Source of the DNA: Colivivens sp963645405
GTDB taxonomy: Bacteria; Bacteroidota; Bacteroidia; Bacteroidales; Bacteroidaceae
Reading direction: 5' to 3'
NCBI GenBank assembly: GCA_963645405.1
Contig: CAVISR010000011.1
Location: 1-41,472, forward strand
DNA length: 41,472 bases
Under the pieces are notes generated by a model that was not told where the DNA came from, did no database searches, and was given only the letters and a program-made list of their open reading frames with translations. Below, piece after piece: positions 16,855-25,282 of this stretch (positions are counted from its first letter, which is position 1; every line of letters starts with the position of its first letter). The translations under genes and the position numbers were made by a program.

Positions 16855-18390
16855 TTATTCTCTTCTTAGTATCTTGTAAATCAATGGGATGTCAACGTAC
16901 TTACGCACATGTTCTGCCAACTTGTCGTACTGTTCTTGCTTGAATGCATCCACATCCGTTGTCTCCACCTTTTCCTTTGTTCTTCCACGCAGTAAGTAGT
17001 TGATTACCGATGGATTGTCGAGAAAACCATGAATATATGTCCCGATGCAGTTGTTCTCTTCAATGAAGGGTTTGTCGAAGACTGGACATTCAGAAGGAGA
17101 ACTTTCTGTATGACGACCCTCAACATGAGAACTTTCATCATGAGACACTTTTACTGAAGTCTTGTCAACAGAAGTTCTGCCCTGGTGGATTTCATAGCCT
17201 TTACATGTGACACCATCGAAATTGAATTCCACTTGACGTGTGGTTTTGTCGGCTGTCATCACGGTTGAGACGGGCAAGAGTCCGAGTCCGGGAAGCATTG
17301 GGATGCTGCCTTCCACACCATCAGGGTCGCTAACCGAGAGTCCAAGTATCTGGAAACCTCCGCAAATGCCGACGATGAGTTTACCGTCTTTATGTGCACG
17401 CAAGATGGACTGTGCCACTCCGTTGCGCCTAAGTTCGTAGAGGTCGTCGAGCGTTGCCTTGGTTCCGGGCAGGATGATGATGTCGGCAGACTCGATGTCG
17501 CGAGTGTTACTGGTGTAGAAGAGGGTTACTTGTTCGTTTCGCTCGAGCACATCGAAGTCGGTGAAATTCGACATGTGGCGCAGCAGCACTACGGCGATGT
17601 TCACTTTACCCTCTTGCAGACTGCGGAGTTTGGACTGCAACTGCACGCTGTCTTCCTCCTCAATCACTATGTCGTTGAACATAGGTACCACACCCAGCAC
17701 TGGCACATGACACAAGTCCTCTATCATCCTACGTCCGGATTCGAATAGACGGATGTCACCCCGAAACTTATTGATCATTATTCCTTTTATACGTCGACGG
17801 TCATCCTCTGTCTGCAGCATCACACTTCCGTAGCACGAGGCAAATACTCCGCCACGGTCGATGTCGGCAACGAGAATGACATCGGCATCGGCATAACGAG
17901 CCATTGGCATGTTGACGAGGTCGGTGTCGCGCAAATTGAGTTCAGACACACTGCCTGCACCTTCCATCACAATTGGATTGAACCGGGACGAAAGACGGTC
18001 GAAGGCTTGCTGCACCTGCACTCGCAGTTCTTCCCTACCTTCATGGCGGAAATAGTCGTATGCCGAGCGATTGCCAATGGGTTTGCCGTTGAGCACTACT
18101 TGCGTGGTGTGTTCGGAGTTGGGTTTCAACAGAATAGGGTTCATGTCGGTGGAGCAAGCCACACCGGCTGCCTCTGCCTGCACAGCCTGTGCCCGTCCAA
18201 TCTCCAGTCCGTCGGGAGTGGCAAATGAATTGAGTGCCATGTTCTGTGCCTTGAATGGTGCAGGATGAAAACCGTCTTGCCGGAAGATGCGGCATAGGGC
18301 AGTTGCAAGCACACTCTTGCCCACATCGCTGCCAGTACCTACGAGCATCACCGGATGGAGTTGAGGACCGTTTTCTGATGTATTATACAT
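16855..18390 (-). CDS. cobQ: Cobyric acid synthase (CobQ/CbiP)
   Basis: An amidotransferase that adds four amide groups to adenosylcobyrinate a,c-diamide using glutamine and ATP. The N-terminal synthetase domain begins LHPVMLVGTGSDVGKSV with FKAQNMALNS. The glutaminase domain has its nucleophile Cys in VGICGGFQILG, and the catalytic His in GTYIHGFLD. Start at 18390 (MYNTSENGPQLHP) gives 511 aa and overlaps the upstream cobS stop by 8 bp; the longer frame to 18453 adds a non-homologous leader inside cobS. A Ser/Glu/His-rich insertion (about 30 residues after YEIHQGR) is unusual. Lies 33 bp before the decarboxylase gene. Confidence 0.93.
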   Translation of the reverse strand: MYNTSENGPQLHPVMLVGTGSDVGKSVLATALCRIFRQDGFHPAPFKAQNMALNSFATPDGLEIGRAQAVQAEAAGVACSTDMNPILLKPNSEHTTQVVLNGKPIGNRSAYDYFRHEGREELRVQVQQAFDRLSSRFNPIVMEGAGSVSELNLRDTDLVNMPMARYADADVILVADIDRGGVFASCYGSVMLQTEDDRRRIKGIMINKFRGDIRLFESGRRMIEDLCHVPVLGVVPMFNDIVIEEEDSVQLQSKLRSLQEGKVNIAVVLLRHMSNFTDFDVLERNEQVTLFYTSNTRDIESADIIILPGTKATLDDLYELRRNGVAQSILRAHKDGKLIVGICGGFQILGLSVSDPDGVEGSIPMLPGLGLLPVSTVMTADKTTRQVEFNFDGVTCKGYEIHQGRTSVDKTSVKVSHDESSHVEGRHTESSPSECPVFDKPFIEENNCIGTYIHGFLDNPSVINYLLRGRTKEKVETTDVDAFKQEQYDKLAEHVRKYVDIPLIYKILRRE

Positions 18391-19177
18391 GGACAAGTAC
18401 GATATAGAATGAGAGATAAAACACAAGTTCGGTAAGGATGAAGCAAGCGCCACAGCAATCGCCGGTGTAACCTTGGATGCGCTTGTGCATGAAGAAGAAC
18501 AGAATGAGGCAGCAGATGGCGCAAGCCACGAAGCAAAGCAATGCGGACGGAAAGAGGTCAGGAATGAATACTATAAGTAAAACCATGGGGAGGAGTCCGA
18601 GAACTGTGCTCACTATCCAGTCGGTCAGCGTGGTGCGCGAATAGACCAGTTTGTTTTTTGCATCCTCTGCCTTGCGTGCGTAAGGGAGGAAGTAGATGAT
18701 ATATGAACTGAAGTACTTGCTGGCTACATCGGCAGCTATCATTACCAATGGGAAGAATGTGACGATGGCAATGGCGCGCATCGTGGACCAAGCAAGAAGA
18801 TAGTAGAGCACAAGTCCGAGCACACCGTAGGTACCGATGTGTGAGTCTTTCATTATGCGCAGCGCACTCTCGCGGTCTGTGCCCCCGCCAAATCCGTCGC
18901 AGAAGTCGGCGAATCCGTCTTCGTGCAAAGCTCCAGTGAGTAGCACACGACTGATAAGTGCCAGGGCTACGGCTATACCTGTAGTGAATCCAAGCACGGT
19001 GGCAAGCAGGAAGACGACTGCCATCAGACCGCCAGTCAACCATCCGGCAAGCGGCCACAACGGCACCACCCTCTCGTAATAACACTTGTCAATCGTTGTC
19101 AATCTCCACACGGGAAGTCGGGTGAAGAATGAAAATGTGGCAAGGATGCGCTTAGAAATATTTTGTAATCTTTGCAT
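18383..19177 (-). CDS. cobS: Adenosylcobinamide-GDP ribazoletransferase (cobalamin synthase CobS)
   Basis: A 264-aa polytopic membrane enzyme that joins adenosylcobinamide-GDP and alpha-ribazole (or its phosphate) in the last step of the nucleotide loop assembly. It carries FFTRLPVW at the N-terminus and the signature ALHEDGFADFCDGFGGG, with the acidic metal ligands, followed by RIMKDSHIGTYG. About six hydrophobic segments are visible. The start overlaps the cobT stop region by 26 bp and the stop overlaps the cobQ start by 8 bp, so translation of the three is probably coupled. Confidence 0.94.
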   Translation of the reverse strand: MQRLQNISKRILATFSFFTRLPVWRLTTIDKCYYERVVPLWPLAGWLTGGLMAVVFLLATVLGFTTGIAVALALISRVLLTGALHEDGFADFCDGFGGGTDRESALRIMKDSHIGTYGVLGLVLYYLLAWSTMRAIAIVTFFPLVMIAADVASKYFSSYIIYFLPYARKAEDAKNKLVYSRTTLTDWIVSTVLGLLPMVLLIVFIPDLFPSALLCFVACAICCLILFFFMHKRIQGYTGDCCGACFILTELVFYLSFYIVLVHV

Positions 19178-20252
19178 GACTGAAATTGTCCATCTCGTTA
19201 ATCATCAGTACGGCAGACTGCACGATGGGGTAAGCGCAGAGCGCACCTGTTCCTTCGCCGAGCCTAAGTCCAAGGTTGAGCAGTGGCTGAGCACCCATTG
19301 CATCGAGCATGAGCCGGTGTCCGCCTTCATCGCCACAATGTCCGAACACTGCATAATCCATCACAGCTGGGTCGATGCGCGAAGCTGCCAACATGCAGGC
19401 GGTCATGATGAATCCGTCGACAAGTATCACCATCCGATGCTCTGCTGCACGAAGCATTCCTCCAATGGCTGCTGCCATCTCGAAGCCTGCGAAATAGCGG
19501 ATGGTAATCTCGGGATTGAGTTCGGTGAACGAAGATGAGTCCGTTGAGTTTGAATTAAAATTCGGTGCGTCAGAATCAGAAGTTTGGTTCGTTTCCCAAA
19601 ACCTTTCCACAGAAGCTTTCAGCACTTCGTACTTGTGGTTTACTCCCTCGCTGTTGAGTCCACTGCCCATGCCCACACACTGACGGAGTGGGATATTGAG
19701 GAAAAGGTGCATGAGGATGCTGGAGGGTGATGTATTGCCGATGCCCATCTCTCCGAAACTGATGATGTTGCAGCCTTCGGCTTGGCAGGCATCCACTTGT
19801 TCGCGCCCTACTGCCAGGGCTTGTTCCCATTGTTCGGAGGTCATTGCCGGTTCGTGAAGGAAATTGCGTGTGCCATAGGCAATCTTGCGTGGTATGATGA
19901 GGGGAAATAGTTGGGAATTGAAGTCGTGGTCGACTCCTACGTCTACGATGCGCAGGCTGAATCCGTGCTGACGGCAAAACATGTTGACGCCTCCACCTCC
20001 GCATGTGTAGTTCTCCATCTGTTGCCAAGTGACTTCGCGTGGAGAAAGCGAAACGCCTTCGCGTTCTATTCCGTGGTCGCCGCCAAAGAGTATGTGGCAG
20101 GGATGGGAAAGACTGGGCGAAAGCGAATGCTGGATGAGTCCAATCTGCAGGGCAAGACTCTCGAGTCTGCCGAGCGATCCTTTGGGTTTGTTGAGGTTGT
20201 CAATCTTGTCTTGGAGTGCAGGAATGAGAGTTTTGTCCGTTGCCTGAATCAT
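19152..20252 (-). CDS. cobT: Nicotinate-nucleotide-dimethylbenzimidazole phosphoribosyltransferase (CobT)
   Basis: A 366-aa enzyme that activates the lower-ligand base to alpha-ribazole phosphate. Visible motifs are KPKGSLGRLE near residue 22, FGGDHGI, SFGEMGIGNTSPSS (165-178) and RLGEGTGA, where Glu333 is the expected catalytic base. A stretch rich in Ser, Asn and Asp at about 222-246 (TNQTSDSDAPNFNSNS) is an insertion relative to the compact family fold. The start codon at 20252 gives the family-typical N-terminus. It is 46 bp downstream of cobU and overlaps cobS by 26 bp. Which base is used (dimethylbenzimidazole or adenine) cannot be told. Confidence 0.94.
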   Translation of the reverse strand: MIQATDKTLIPALQDKIDNLNKPKGSLGRLESLALQIGLIQHSLSPSLSHPCHILFGGDHGIEREGVSLSPREVTWQQMENYTCGGGGVNMFCRQHGFSLRIVDVGVDHDFNSQLFPLIIPRKIAYGTRNFLHEPAMTSEQWEQALAVGREQVDACQAEGCNIISFGEMGIGNTSPSSILMHLFLNIPLRQCVGMGSGLNSEGVNHKYEVLKASVERFWETNQTSDSDAPNFNSNSTDSSSFTELNPEITIRYFAGFEMAAAIGGMLRAAEHRMVILVDGFIMTACMLAASRIDPAVMDYAVFGHCGDEGGHRLMLDAMGAQPLLNLGLRLGEGTGALCAYPIVQSAVLMINEMDNFSHAKITKYF

Positions 20253-20298
20253 GCGTCTACGTTTCTTTATACCAGTGGTTGGGTTTATGGTTGAACTT

Positions 20299-20817
20299 TC
20301 ATTTTATCTTTACGCTGATGCCACTCACCATCATCACTACTTGGTCTGCTCGTGAGGCAATGTACTGGTTGAGCCATCCGAGGAGGTCGGTGAAGAGTCG
20401 CTGGATGGGGTTGGCGCTGGTTCCGCCCATGCCAATCTCGTTGGTTACGAAGATGAAGGTGGCGTCTTGGGATGTGAAGCGGTCGAACTCTTCTTCGATT
20501 TCCTTCAGCACTTTGTCGACGTCGGGTGTTTCTTCACTGATGTTGTAGAAGAAGTTGGTTGCCCACAGGGTGCAGCAGTCAATGAGCACCACGCGTCCGC
20601 TGACATCGTGACGGCTCAGGATTTTCTCTTCCTCGATGTTGGTCCACTGTGGTCCGCGCCGTTGTTGATGGCGTTCAACTCGCTGACTGAATTCCTTGTC
20701 CCAAATGTGGGCTGTAGCCATGTAGATGGGGTTCGGACTCAGCGACAGTGCGAGTTGTTCGGCATGAGTGCTTTTTCCAGACCTCTGTCCACCAGTGACA
20801 AGTATGATTTTCTTCAT
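20299..20817 (-). CDS. cobU: Adenosylcobinamide kinase / adenosylcobinamide-phosphate guanylyltransferase (CobU)
   Basis: A 172-aa bifunctional enzyme that phosphorylates adenosylcobinamide and transfers GMP to it. It has the P-loop GGQRSGKSTHAEQLA at the N-terminus, the RHQQRRGPQW segment whose His receives the GMP, LIDCCTLW, VTNEIGMGG and the C-terminal LNQYIASRADQVVMMVSG. Length is typical. The start is 3 bp after the adenosyltransferase stop, so the two are co-translated. No gene for an alpha-ribazole phosphatase was recognised between it and cobT. Confidence 0.95.
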   Translation of the reverse strand: MKKIILVTGGQRSGKSTHAEQLALSLSPNPIYMATAHIWDKEFSQRVERHQQRRGPQWTNIEEEKILSRHDVSGRVVLIDCCTLWATNFFYNISEETPDVDKVLKEIEEEFDRFTSQDATFIFVTNEIGMGGTSANPIQRLFTDLLGWLNQYIASRADQVVMMVSGISVKIK

Positions 20818-20820
20818 TTC

Positions 20821-21399
20821 TCAGTTCTTTTCCCATGCCACGTCGGGCACGCTGGCATCGGCATTGAGTTTTCGGGCGAGAACGAAGAAGTAGTCGCTGA
20901 GGCGGTTGATGTAAGCGATGAGTGTGGCATCGACTTCTGCTCCTTCTTCCATGAGGCGGAGCATGTGGCGTTCTGCTCTGCGGGTCACAGTGCGGCACAC
21001 GTGGGCATAGGCTGCTTCGTGGATTCCGCCAGGGAGAATGAAGCACTTGAGTGGCGGCAGCATTTCCTGCAGCCGGTCGATTTCTGCTTCCACAGCTTCC
21101 ACCATTTCTTTTGTGATTTCATTACCTGTGTGCACTTCCTGCACATCGTCGGGTGTTTCGGGACTGGTCTCGTGTTTGGCTGTTGCCAGGCAACTGCCTA
21201 CAACGAACAATTTGTTTTGCACGTCGGCAAGAAACTGTTTGTCGGCTTCGTCGTTGACGCTGGTGATAAGCACTCCGATGAATGAGTTGAGTTCGTCCAC
21301 TGTGCCGTAGCTTTCAAGCCGTTGGCAGCATTTACTTACTCTCTCTCCGCTTGCGAGGGATGTCTGTCCCTTGTCGCCTGTCTTAGTGTAAACTTTCAT
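20821..21399 (-). CDS. pduO: PduO-type ATP:cob(I)alamin adenosyltransferase
   Basis: A 192-aa protein that forms the Co-C bond of adenosylcobalamin or its precursors. N-terminal KVYTKTGDKGQTSLASGER, with GTVDELNSFIG next, is the ATP-binding signature of PduO/MMAB enzymes. FILPGG, the CRTVTRRAER arginines and INRLSDYFFVLAR complete the site. There is no extra HbpS/GlcG domain. First gene of the seven-gene cob cluster. A TATCTTTT at 21422-21415 is a possible weak -7 box, leaving a very short leader; no cobalamin riboswitch core was recognised upstream. Confidence 0.93.
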   Translation of the reverse strand: MKVYTKTGDKGQTSLASGERVSKCCQRLESYGTVDELNSFIGVLITSVNDEADKQFLADVQNKLFVVGSCLATAKHETSPETPDDVQEVHTGNEITKEMVEAVEAEIDRLQEMLPPLKCFILPGGIHEAAYAHVCRTVTRRAERHMLRLMEEGAEVDATLIAYINRLSDYFFVLARKLNADASVPDVAWEKN

Positions 21400-21441
21400 A
21401 ATTCGTTAAGTTGAAAAAGATAAACTTGTTTTCTATTTGCT

Positions 21442-21536
21442 TGGCTGATGCATCCTGGTCTGCTTTGCTGCTAGTTTACGGTTGCATCAGGCTGATGCTA
21501 TCCAGGTTTGCATCGCTGCCAGTATTCCGTTGCATC
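21442..21536 (-). repeat. Imperfect 48/47-bp direct duplication upstream of the cob operon
   Basis: On the minus strand, unit 1 (21536-21489) begins GATGCAACGGAATACTGGCA and unit 2 (21488-21442) begins GATGCAACCGTAAACTAGCA. Both end in GCATCAGCC. At the junction GCATCAG-C-CTGATGC is a perfect inverted repeat. The rest of the gap (21400-21648) has no other recognised element. Confidence 0.75.
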
Positions 21537-21648
21537 TTGCTGTAAGTTGACTTTCTTCAGTTACTTGAAAAAGGTGAAGCTGGTTTAGTATAAGATGTAT
21601 TTACAAAAACCCAATGTTATACTGCCAGCCTCACACGTCAAGTAAGTA

Positions 21649-23634
21649 TTAGTTGATTCTTATGTAGTCGTAGACGTCGAGAACGTCTTGTGTGTCGACC
21701 TGTCCGTCACCGTTCACGTCTTCAGCAGGACTGGCTCCGCTATCGGAGTTCTGCATGTAGTCGTAGATTTGGAGTACGTCCTGGGTGTCGGCATTTCCGT
21801 CGCCGTTCACGTCTTGACTAACAGTGGTTGCCTCTGTGACGTCGGTCGCGCGTACTGCATAGTACTGGATGCTTTCCTTGAACGGAACGACGAACACGTT
21901 GAGGTCGTATTTCTTGTCGGCTGTGAAGCCTTTCTTGCTGAGATTGCTGAAGTTGTCGCGTACTACGATGCTGGTGGTGCCGTCGGTGAAGGTGTAGTTT
22001 TCCTTGCCCGAAACGGTGGTAGAGCTTACGTAGCTTACTCCCTTAAACTGCACGAACTGGCTGGCATCTGTCTTGGTGATAGTGGCTGGGTCGGCCTTCA
22101 CTGGTTCTACTGTGTTGTCGGTAGAAGTGGTTGTGATGTTTGCCCACTTGTCGGTGACTGTGATTTCGGGGAGGTTGTTGTAGGCATAGAGCTTGCCTTT
22201 GATGTTACCGCTTATCTTGTCGCCGCGTGAGAGTGACGAACTTGAGCCGTAGAGGAGGAATGTACCTGTATTGTCGCTCACGAAGACATTGGATCCGTTC
22301 ACTCCGGTCACGAGAAGGTCGGTGAACTTGAAGCATACAGTTGGTGCATCGTTTGAGCTTGTGGCTGTAGTGTTGTCGAGGAGCTGTGCGATGGTGGTGT
22401 ACTCGGCTGGTTTGTCGATGGTGATGACTGAGGTAATGACGTCGCTCATGTTGTCGTCGTCGTCAACGAGCACTGCCTTCACTGTGGTTGTGGTGCTGAC
22501 GGTGAATGGTGCGGTGTAGACGAGTGATGACTCATCGGGGTCGGTGCCGTCGAGTGTGTAGTAGATGGTGTAGCCGTTGCCGGACGGATCAACGAGTGTG
22601 ACTGTCTGGTCTGTTTCGTAGGTTCCGGTTTCAGGTGTGATTTGTGGTATGGTGCGGTCTACGTAGATGCTTGCCGAACCGAATCCTTTGATTTTAAAGT
22701 CGCTGATTTCATAGGTTCCAGCTGATGCTGTGGTGCTCTTGTAGGCGATGGCGAACTGCACCGGTGACTTGCCCTGGTAGGCTTTGATGTCGGCTGTACC
22801 GGTGACGAAGCCCCATGATGTGCCGGTTGGCCACTGGTCGACTGTGAGCTGGGTCCAACTGGTTCCACCGTCGGTGGTGGCATAGAGTGCGAGTTGGTCG
22901 GTCACTGCGCCGTTGAATTTGTTGGCTGCGTGGTTGAAGCTGAGTTGGGCGCTGGTGGCATTGGTGAGGTCGAATGCCGGGGAGATGAGCCATGCCTCGG
23001 CTGCGTGGTTGGTTTCGTCGGTACTAAGGTAACCAGAGGCGCAGTAGCCGTAGGTTGTGCTGACGTACCACACTCGATTCAGTTCTTCATCCTTTGATTT
23101 GGTGTCGACTGTCCAGCCTTCCTGTGAACTCTTGAAGTCGATGGAGTAGAGGTTATCGAGCACTACGGTTCCGCCTTCTGTGCTGATTTCCACGCTGCTT
23201 ATCTGTGTGCTTTTACTTACGTTGAATGTTATCTCGTTGGCGCTGCCGGTCCATTCCTTGTCGGTGAGTGTTCCAGTGCTGACGGATGAGATGTTGAAAC
23301 TGCTTCCTGTGTTGAACTTGATGTATTTGATGGCTTCGCCTTTTGATGCTATCGTGAACGAAGCGGAATAGAGGCGGAGGCGTGATGAACTGTTCCAGAT
23401 ACGGTTGGCTGTACTCGTGGTGCTTGGCTCCACGGTGAAGGTGAAGTTGCCGAGGGTGGCTGTGGTCGTCGTTGTGAAGTCGCCGTCATTCTTGGTGTCC
23501 CCTGATGAGGATGATGTGCCTTTGAGCGTTGGGAAGAGTTTCGCATAGTTGGTGTCGAAATCGAACGTCACGCTTTCTGCCCATGCTGCAGCGCTTATGA
23601 TTATTGCGCAAATTGAAAGTAGAAGTTTCTTCAT
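21649..23634 (-). CDS. Multidomain secreted protein with C-terminal dockerin-like repeats
   Basis: A 661-aa protein with signal peptide MKKLLLSICAIIISAAAWA. Domains in order: a beta-rich N-terminal region (about 22-160); a choice-of-anchor-J/MAM-like domain with AEAWLISPAFDL and LSFNHAANKF (about 165-310); a chitobiase C-terminal-like domain with PQITPETGTYET and YYTLDGTDP (about 330-410); an OB-fold-like domain with NVFVSDNTGTFLLYG (about 420-600). The end has two calcium-loop repeats DVNGDGNADTQDVLQIYDYM and DVNGDGQVDTQDVLDVYDYI, a paired dockerin type I arrangement. It lacks the sorting tail of the other surface proteins. The secreted nuclease gene lies 103 bp upstream on the same strand. 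The partner of the dockerin is unknown. Confidence 0.87.
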   Translation of the reverse strand: MKKLLLSICAIIISAAAWAESVTFDFDTNYAKLFPTLKGTSSSSGDTKNDGDFTTTTTATLGNFTFTVEPSTTSTANRIWNSSSRLRLYSASFTIASKGEAIKYIKFNTGSSFNISSVSTGTLTDKEWTGSANEITFNVSKSTQISSVEISTEGGTVVLDNLYSIDFKSSQEGWTVDTKSKDEELNRVWYVSTTYGYCASGYLSTDETNHAAEAWLISPAFDLTNATSAQLSFNHAANKFNGAVTDQLALYATTDGGTSWTQLTVDQWPTGTSWGFVTGTADIKAYQGKSPVQFAIAYKSTTASAGTYEISDFKIKGFGSASIYVDRTIPQITPETGTYETDQTVTLVDPSGNGYTIYYTLDGTDPDESSLVYTAPFTVSTTTTVKAVLVDDDDNMSDVITSVITIDKPAEYTTIAQLLDNTTATSSNDAPTVCFKFTDLLVTGVNGSNVFVSDNTGTFLLYGSSSSLSRGDKISGNIKGKLYAYNNLPEITVTDKWANITTTSTDNTVEPVKADPATITKTDASQFVQFKGVSYVSSTTVSGKENYTFTDGTTSIVVRDNFSNLSKKGFTADKKYDLNVFVVPFKESIQYYAVRATDVTEATTVSQDVNGDGNADTQDVLQIYDYMQNSDSGASPAEDVNGDGQVDTQDVLDVYDYIRIN

Positions 23635-23737
23635 GATTCAATCGTTTTTATTGTTGTCGTTTTCGTTTACTCCTTATTTATATATATACAATTCGCTCTC
23701 TCGTTACAAGTCGCGGTCTCGTCCCCACTCCACTCTC

Positions 23738-24859
23738 TTATTGTTTGCTCCGGGTTTCGGTTGCTTTGATGAGGAATATCTGTGTGGGAAGGTGGTCGCT
23801 GTAACCATTGAGCCATACTCCACTGGCGAATGTTCGCTTGGGTGCGCCTTTGGTCTTGCCTTCGTCAGCAAAGAGGTAGTTGCGCAGGTAGATTTCGTTT
23901 TTGCGGAACCTGAGGCTGGAATTGTCTTTGTTGCCGTCGGTGCTGAGCATATTACCCGACACCATGATTTGGTCAAACAGATTCCATTTGCCGTCGTAGA
24001 GCAGTGTGCCTTGTCCTCCCTTGTAGAGGGTATCCCACCATGGATTGTACATATCGTACGGTCCGCAGTCTGCTGCCGTATGTTTGGCACCGAGGTCATC
24101 GGTTATGCTTCGGTTCTTGGGGTCGTCGTTGAGGTCGCCCATGATTACCACTTTCTCGTCAGGATTGGCTTCGAACAGCGAGTCGATCATCTGACGCAGC
24201 TGGTGTCCTGCCCATCGGCGGTATTGTTCTACGTTGCCTCGTGATGGCCAGTGGTTCACGATGAAACTGATGTTCTCGCCTGCCAGTGTGCCGCTTGCGA
24301 TGAGGAATCCGCGTGAGCTCCAGTCGGAGCCGTCTTCAGCCACATAGGGTTTGAGGTGATGACTCTGCAGATGGAAGATGGCAGGGTTATAGAGGAAAGC
24401 GCAGTCGATGCCGCGTCGGTCGGGTCCTTCCTCGTGGATGATTTCCCAGCCTTTGTCGCGGAGTGCCGGTTGGTTGAGCAGGTCGGTGAGCACGTTGCGG
24501 TTTTCTACCTCTGCCAGTCCAATGATGGCTGGGCTTTTGCACACGGTCATCAATCCACTCTTCATTGTCATCTGTGTGGCGAGGTCAGACAACACACGCG
24601 ACATGTTTTGGAGTTTGCTTTCGTACTTGAGCGTGCCCCATCCGTTCTTGCCGTCGGGCAGGTATTCCTCGTCGAGCTTGCCTTCGTCATGAATGGTATC
24701 GAACATATTCTCCAGGTTGTAGAAGCCCACGCCGTATACGTGCAGCGACTTTTCCGCAGTCTGCTGTGCGAAGGCTGCCATCTGTGTAACTGCTACCAGC
24801 ACCGCCATGATTGCCATCCGGAGCATGCTGTTCGTCTGTTTTGTGAAGTTCTTTTCCAT
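23738..24859 (-). CDS. Secreted endonuclease/exonuclease/phosphatase family protein
   Basis: A 373-aa member of the DNase I-like fold. The N-terminal hydrophobic stretch MAIMAVLVAVTQMAAFAQ is a signal peptide, so it acts outside the cytoplasm. Fold motifs are in order: VGFYNLENMFDT, IIGLAEVENR (metal-binding Glu), RRGIDCAFLY, VNHWPSRG (His), VVIMGDLNDDP (Asp/Asn pair) and SDHLPTQIFL (Asp-His pair). All expected catalytic residues appear present. It could be a nuclease or a phosphodiesterase; its neighbour has an OB-fold-like domain, consistent with but not proving nucleic acid degradation for nutrient scavenging. Its own promoter lies upstream. Confidence 0.88.
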   Translation of the reverse strand: MEKNFTKQTNSMLRMAIMAVLVAVTQMAAFAQQTAEKSLHVYGVGFYNLENMFDTIHDEGKLDEEYLPDGKNGWGTLKYESKLQNMSRVLSDLATQMTMKSGLMTVCKSPAIIGLAEVENRNVLTDLLNQPALRDKGWEIIHEEGPDRRGIDCAFLYNPAIFHLQSHHLKPYVAEDGSDWSSRGFLIASGTLAGENISFIVNHWPSRGNVEQYRRWAGHQLRQMIDSLFEANPDEKVVIMGDLNDDPKNRSITDDLGAKHTAADCGPYDMYNPWWDTLYKGGQGTLLYDGKWNLFDQIMVSGNMLSTDGNKDNSSLRFRKNEIYLRNYLFADEGKTKGAPKRTFASGVWLNGYSDHLPTQIFLIKATETRSKQ

Positions 24860-24887
24860 CCCGTTCTGTTCGATTTCTTTTCGGTTA

Positions 24888-24919
24888 CAAAGTTACGGAA
24901 TGTTTTCAAGATGGCAAAA
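24888..24919 (-). promoter_or_regulatory. Promoter of the secreted nuclease gene
   Basis: TTTTG (24919-24915), 19-bp spacer and TAACTTTG (24895-24888) on the minus strand give a full match to the Bacteroidetes -33/-7 promoter, 29 bp before the ATG. Confidence 0.8.
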
Positions 24920-25179
24920 CCTTTTGGCAATTATTTTCTTTTACAATTTCGTTACGGGTAACCGACCATGCGGATTACAACATTCGCAGCAGATATGGCA
25001 ACACACCATTGCCATTCATCGGCAACAAGCCAACCATGCAGATGATATGCAAACTCATGTCTACCAATGCCATCTACGGCAGTGACTAAGAAGACCGTTG
25101 CTATGGCCGCACCATTCGTCATGTCGCAAGATCTTAGGTGGCATCATACACCTCCACAAAACCCTGTAACATAACCTTA

Positions 25180-25214
25180 CAACAAAGCCTGCTCCAAATG
25201 GGCAGGCTTTGTTG
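25180..25214 (-). terminator. Strong hairpin downstream of dapA
   Basis: CAACAAAGCCTGC (25180-25192) and GCAGGCTTTGTTG (25202-25214) are a perfect 13-bp inverted repeat with a 9-nt loop. It lies 69 bp past the dapA stop. The stem itself ends in TTTGTT on both strands, so it could stop transcription from either side. Confidence 0.8.
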
Positions 25215-25282
25215 TTTACTTAGTCTCACGAATGGATTCTCATTGTACTTATGAATGAATTCTCATTACACTTACTCTTGCC

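Larger units (their letters stand above)
24860..25282. other. Intergenic region without a recognised gene
   Basis: This 423-bp gap holds the nuclease promoter at its left end and a strong hairpin after dapA at its right end. A CCATGCGGAT fragment at about 24964 resembles the flank of the modular repeat. The remaining 200 bp has several GCCAT/ATGCC words but no credible open frame. Confidence 0.6.

Noticed and set aside
21400..21648. Cobalamin riboswitch before the cob operon
   Set aside because: I looked for the conserved B12-box and GCCACTG-type core on the minus strand and did not find them; only the doubled 48/47-bp element is clear. Not listed as a riboswitch.
24964..25085. Short open frames in the gap downstream of dapA
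   Set aside because: They are under 25 codons, lack ribosome binding sites and match nothing I recognise.
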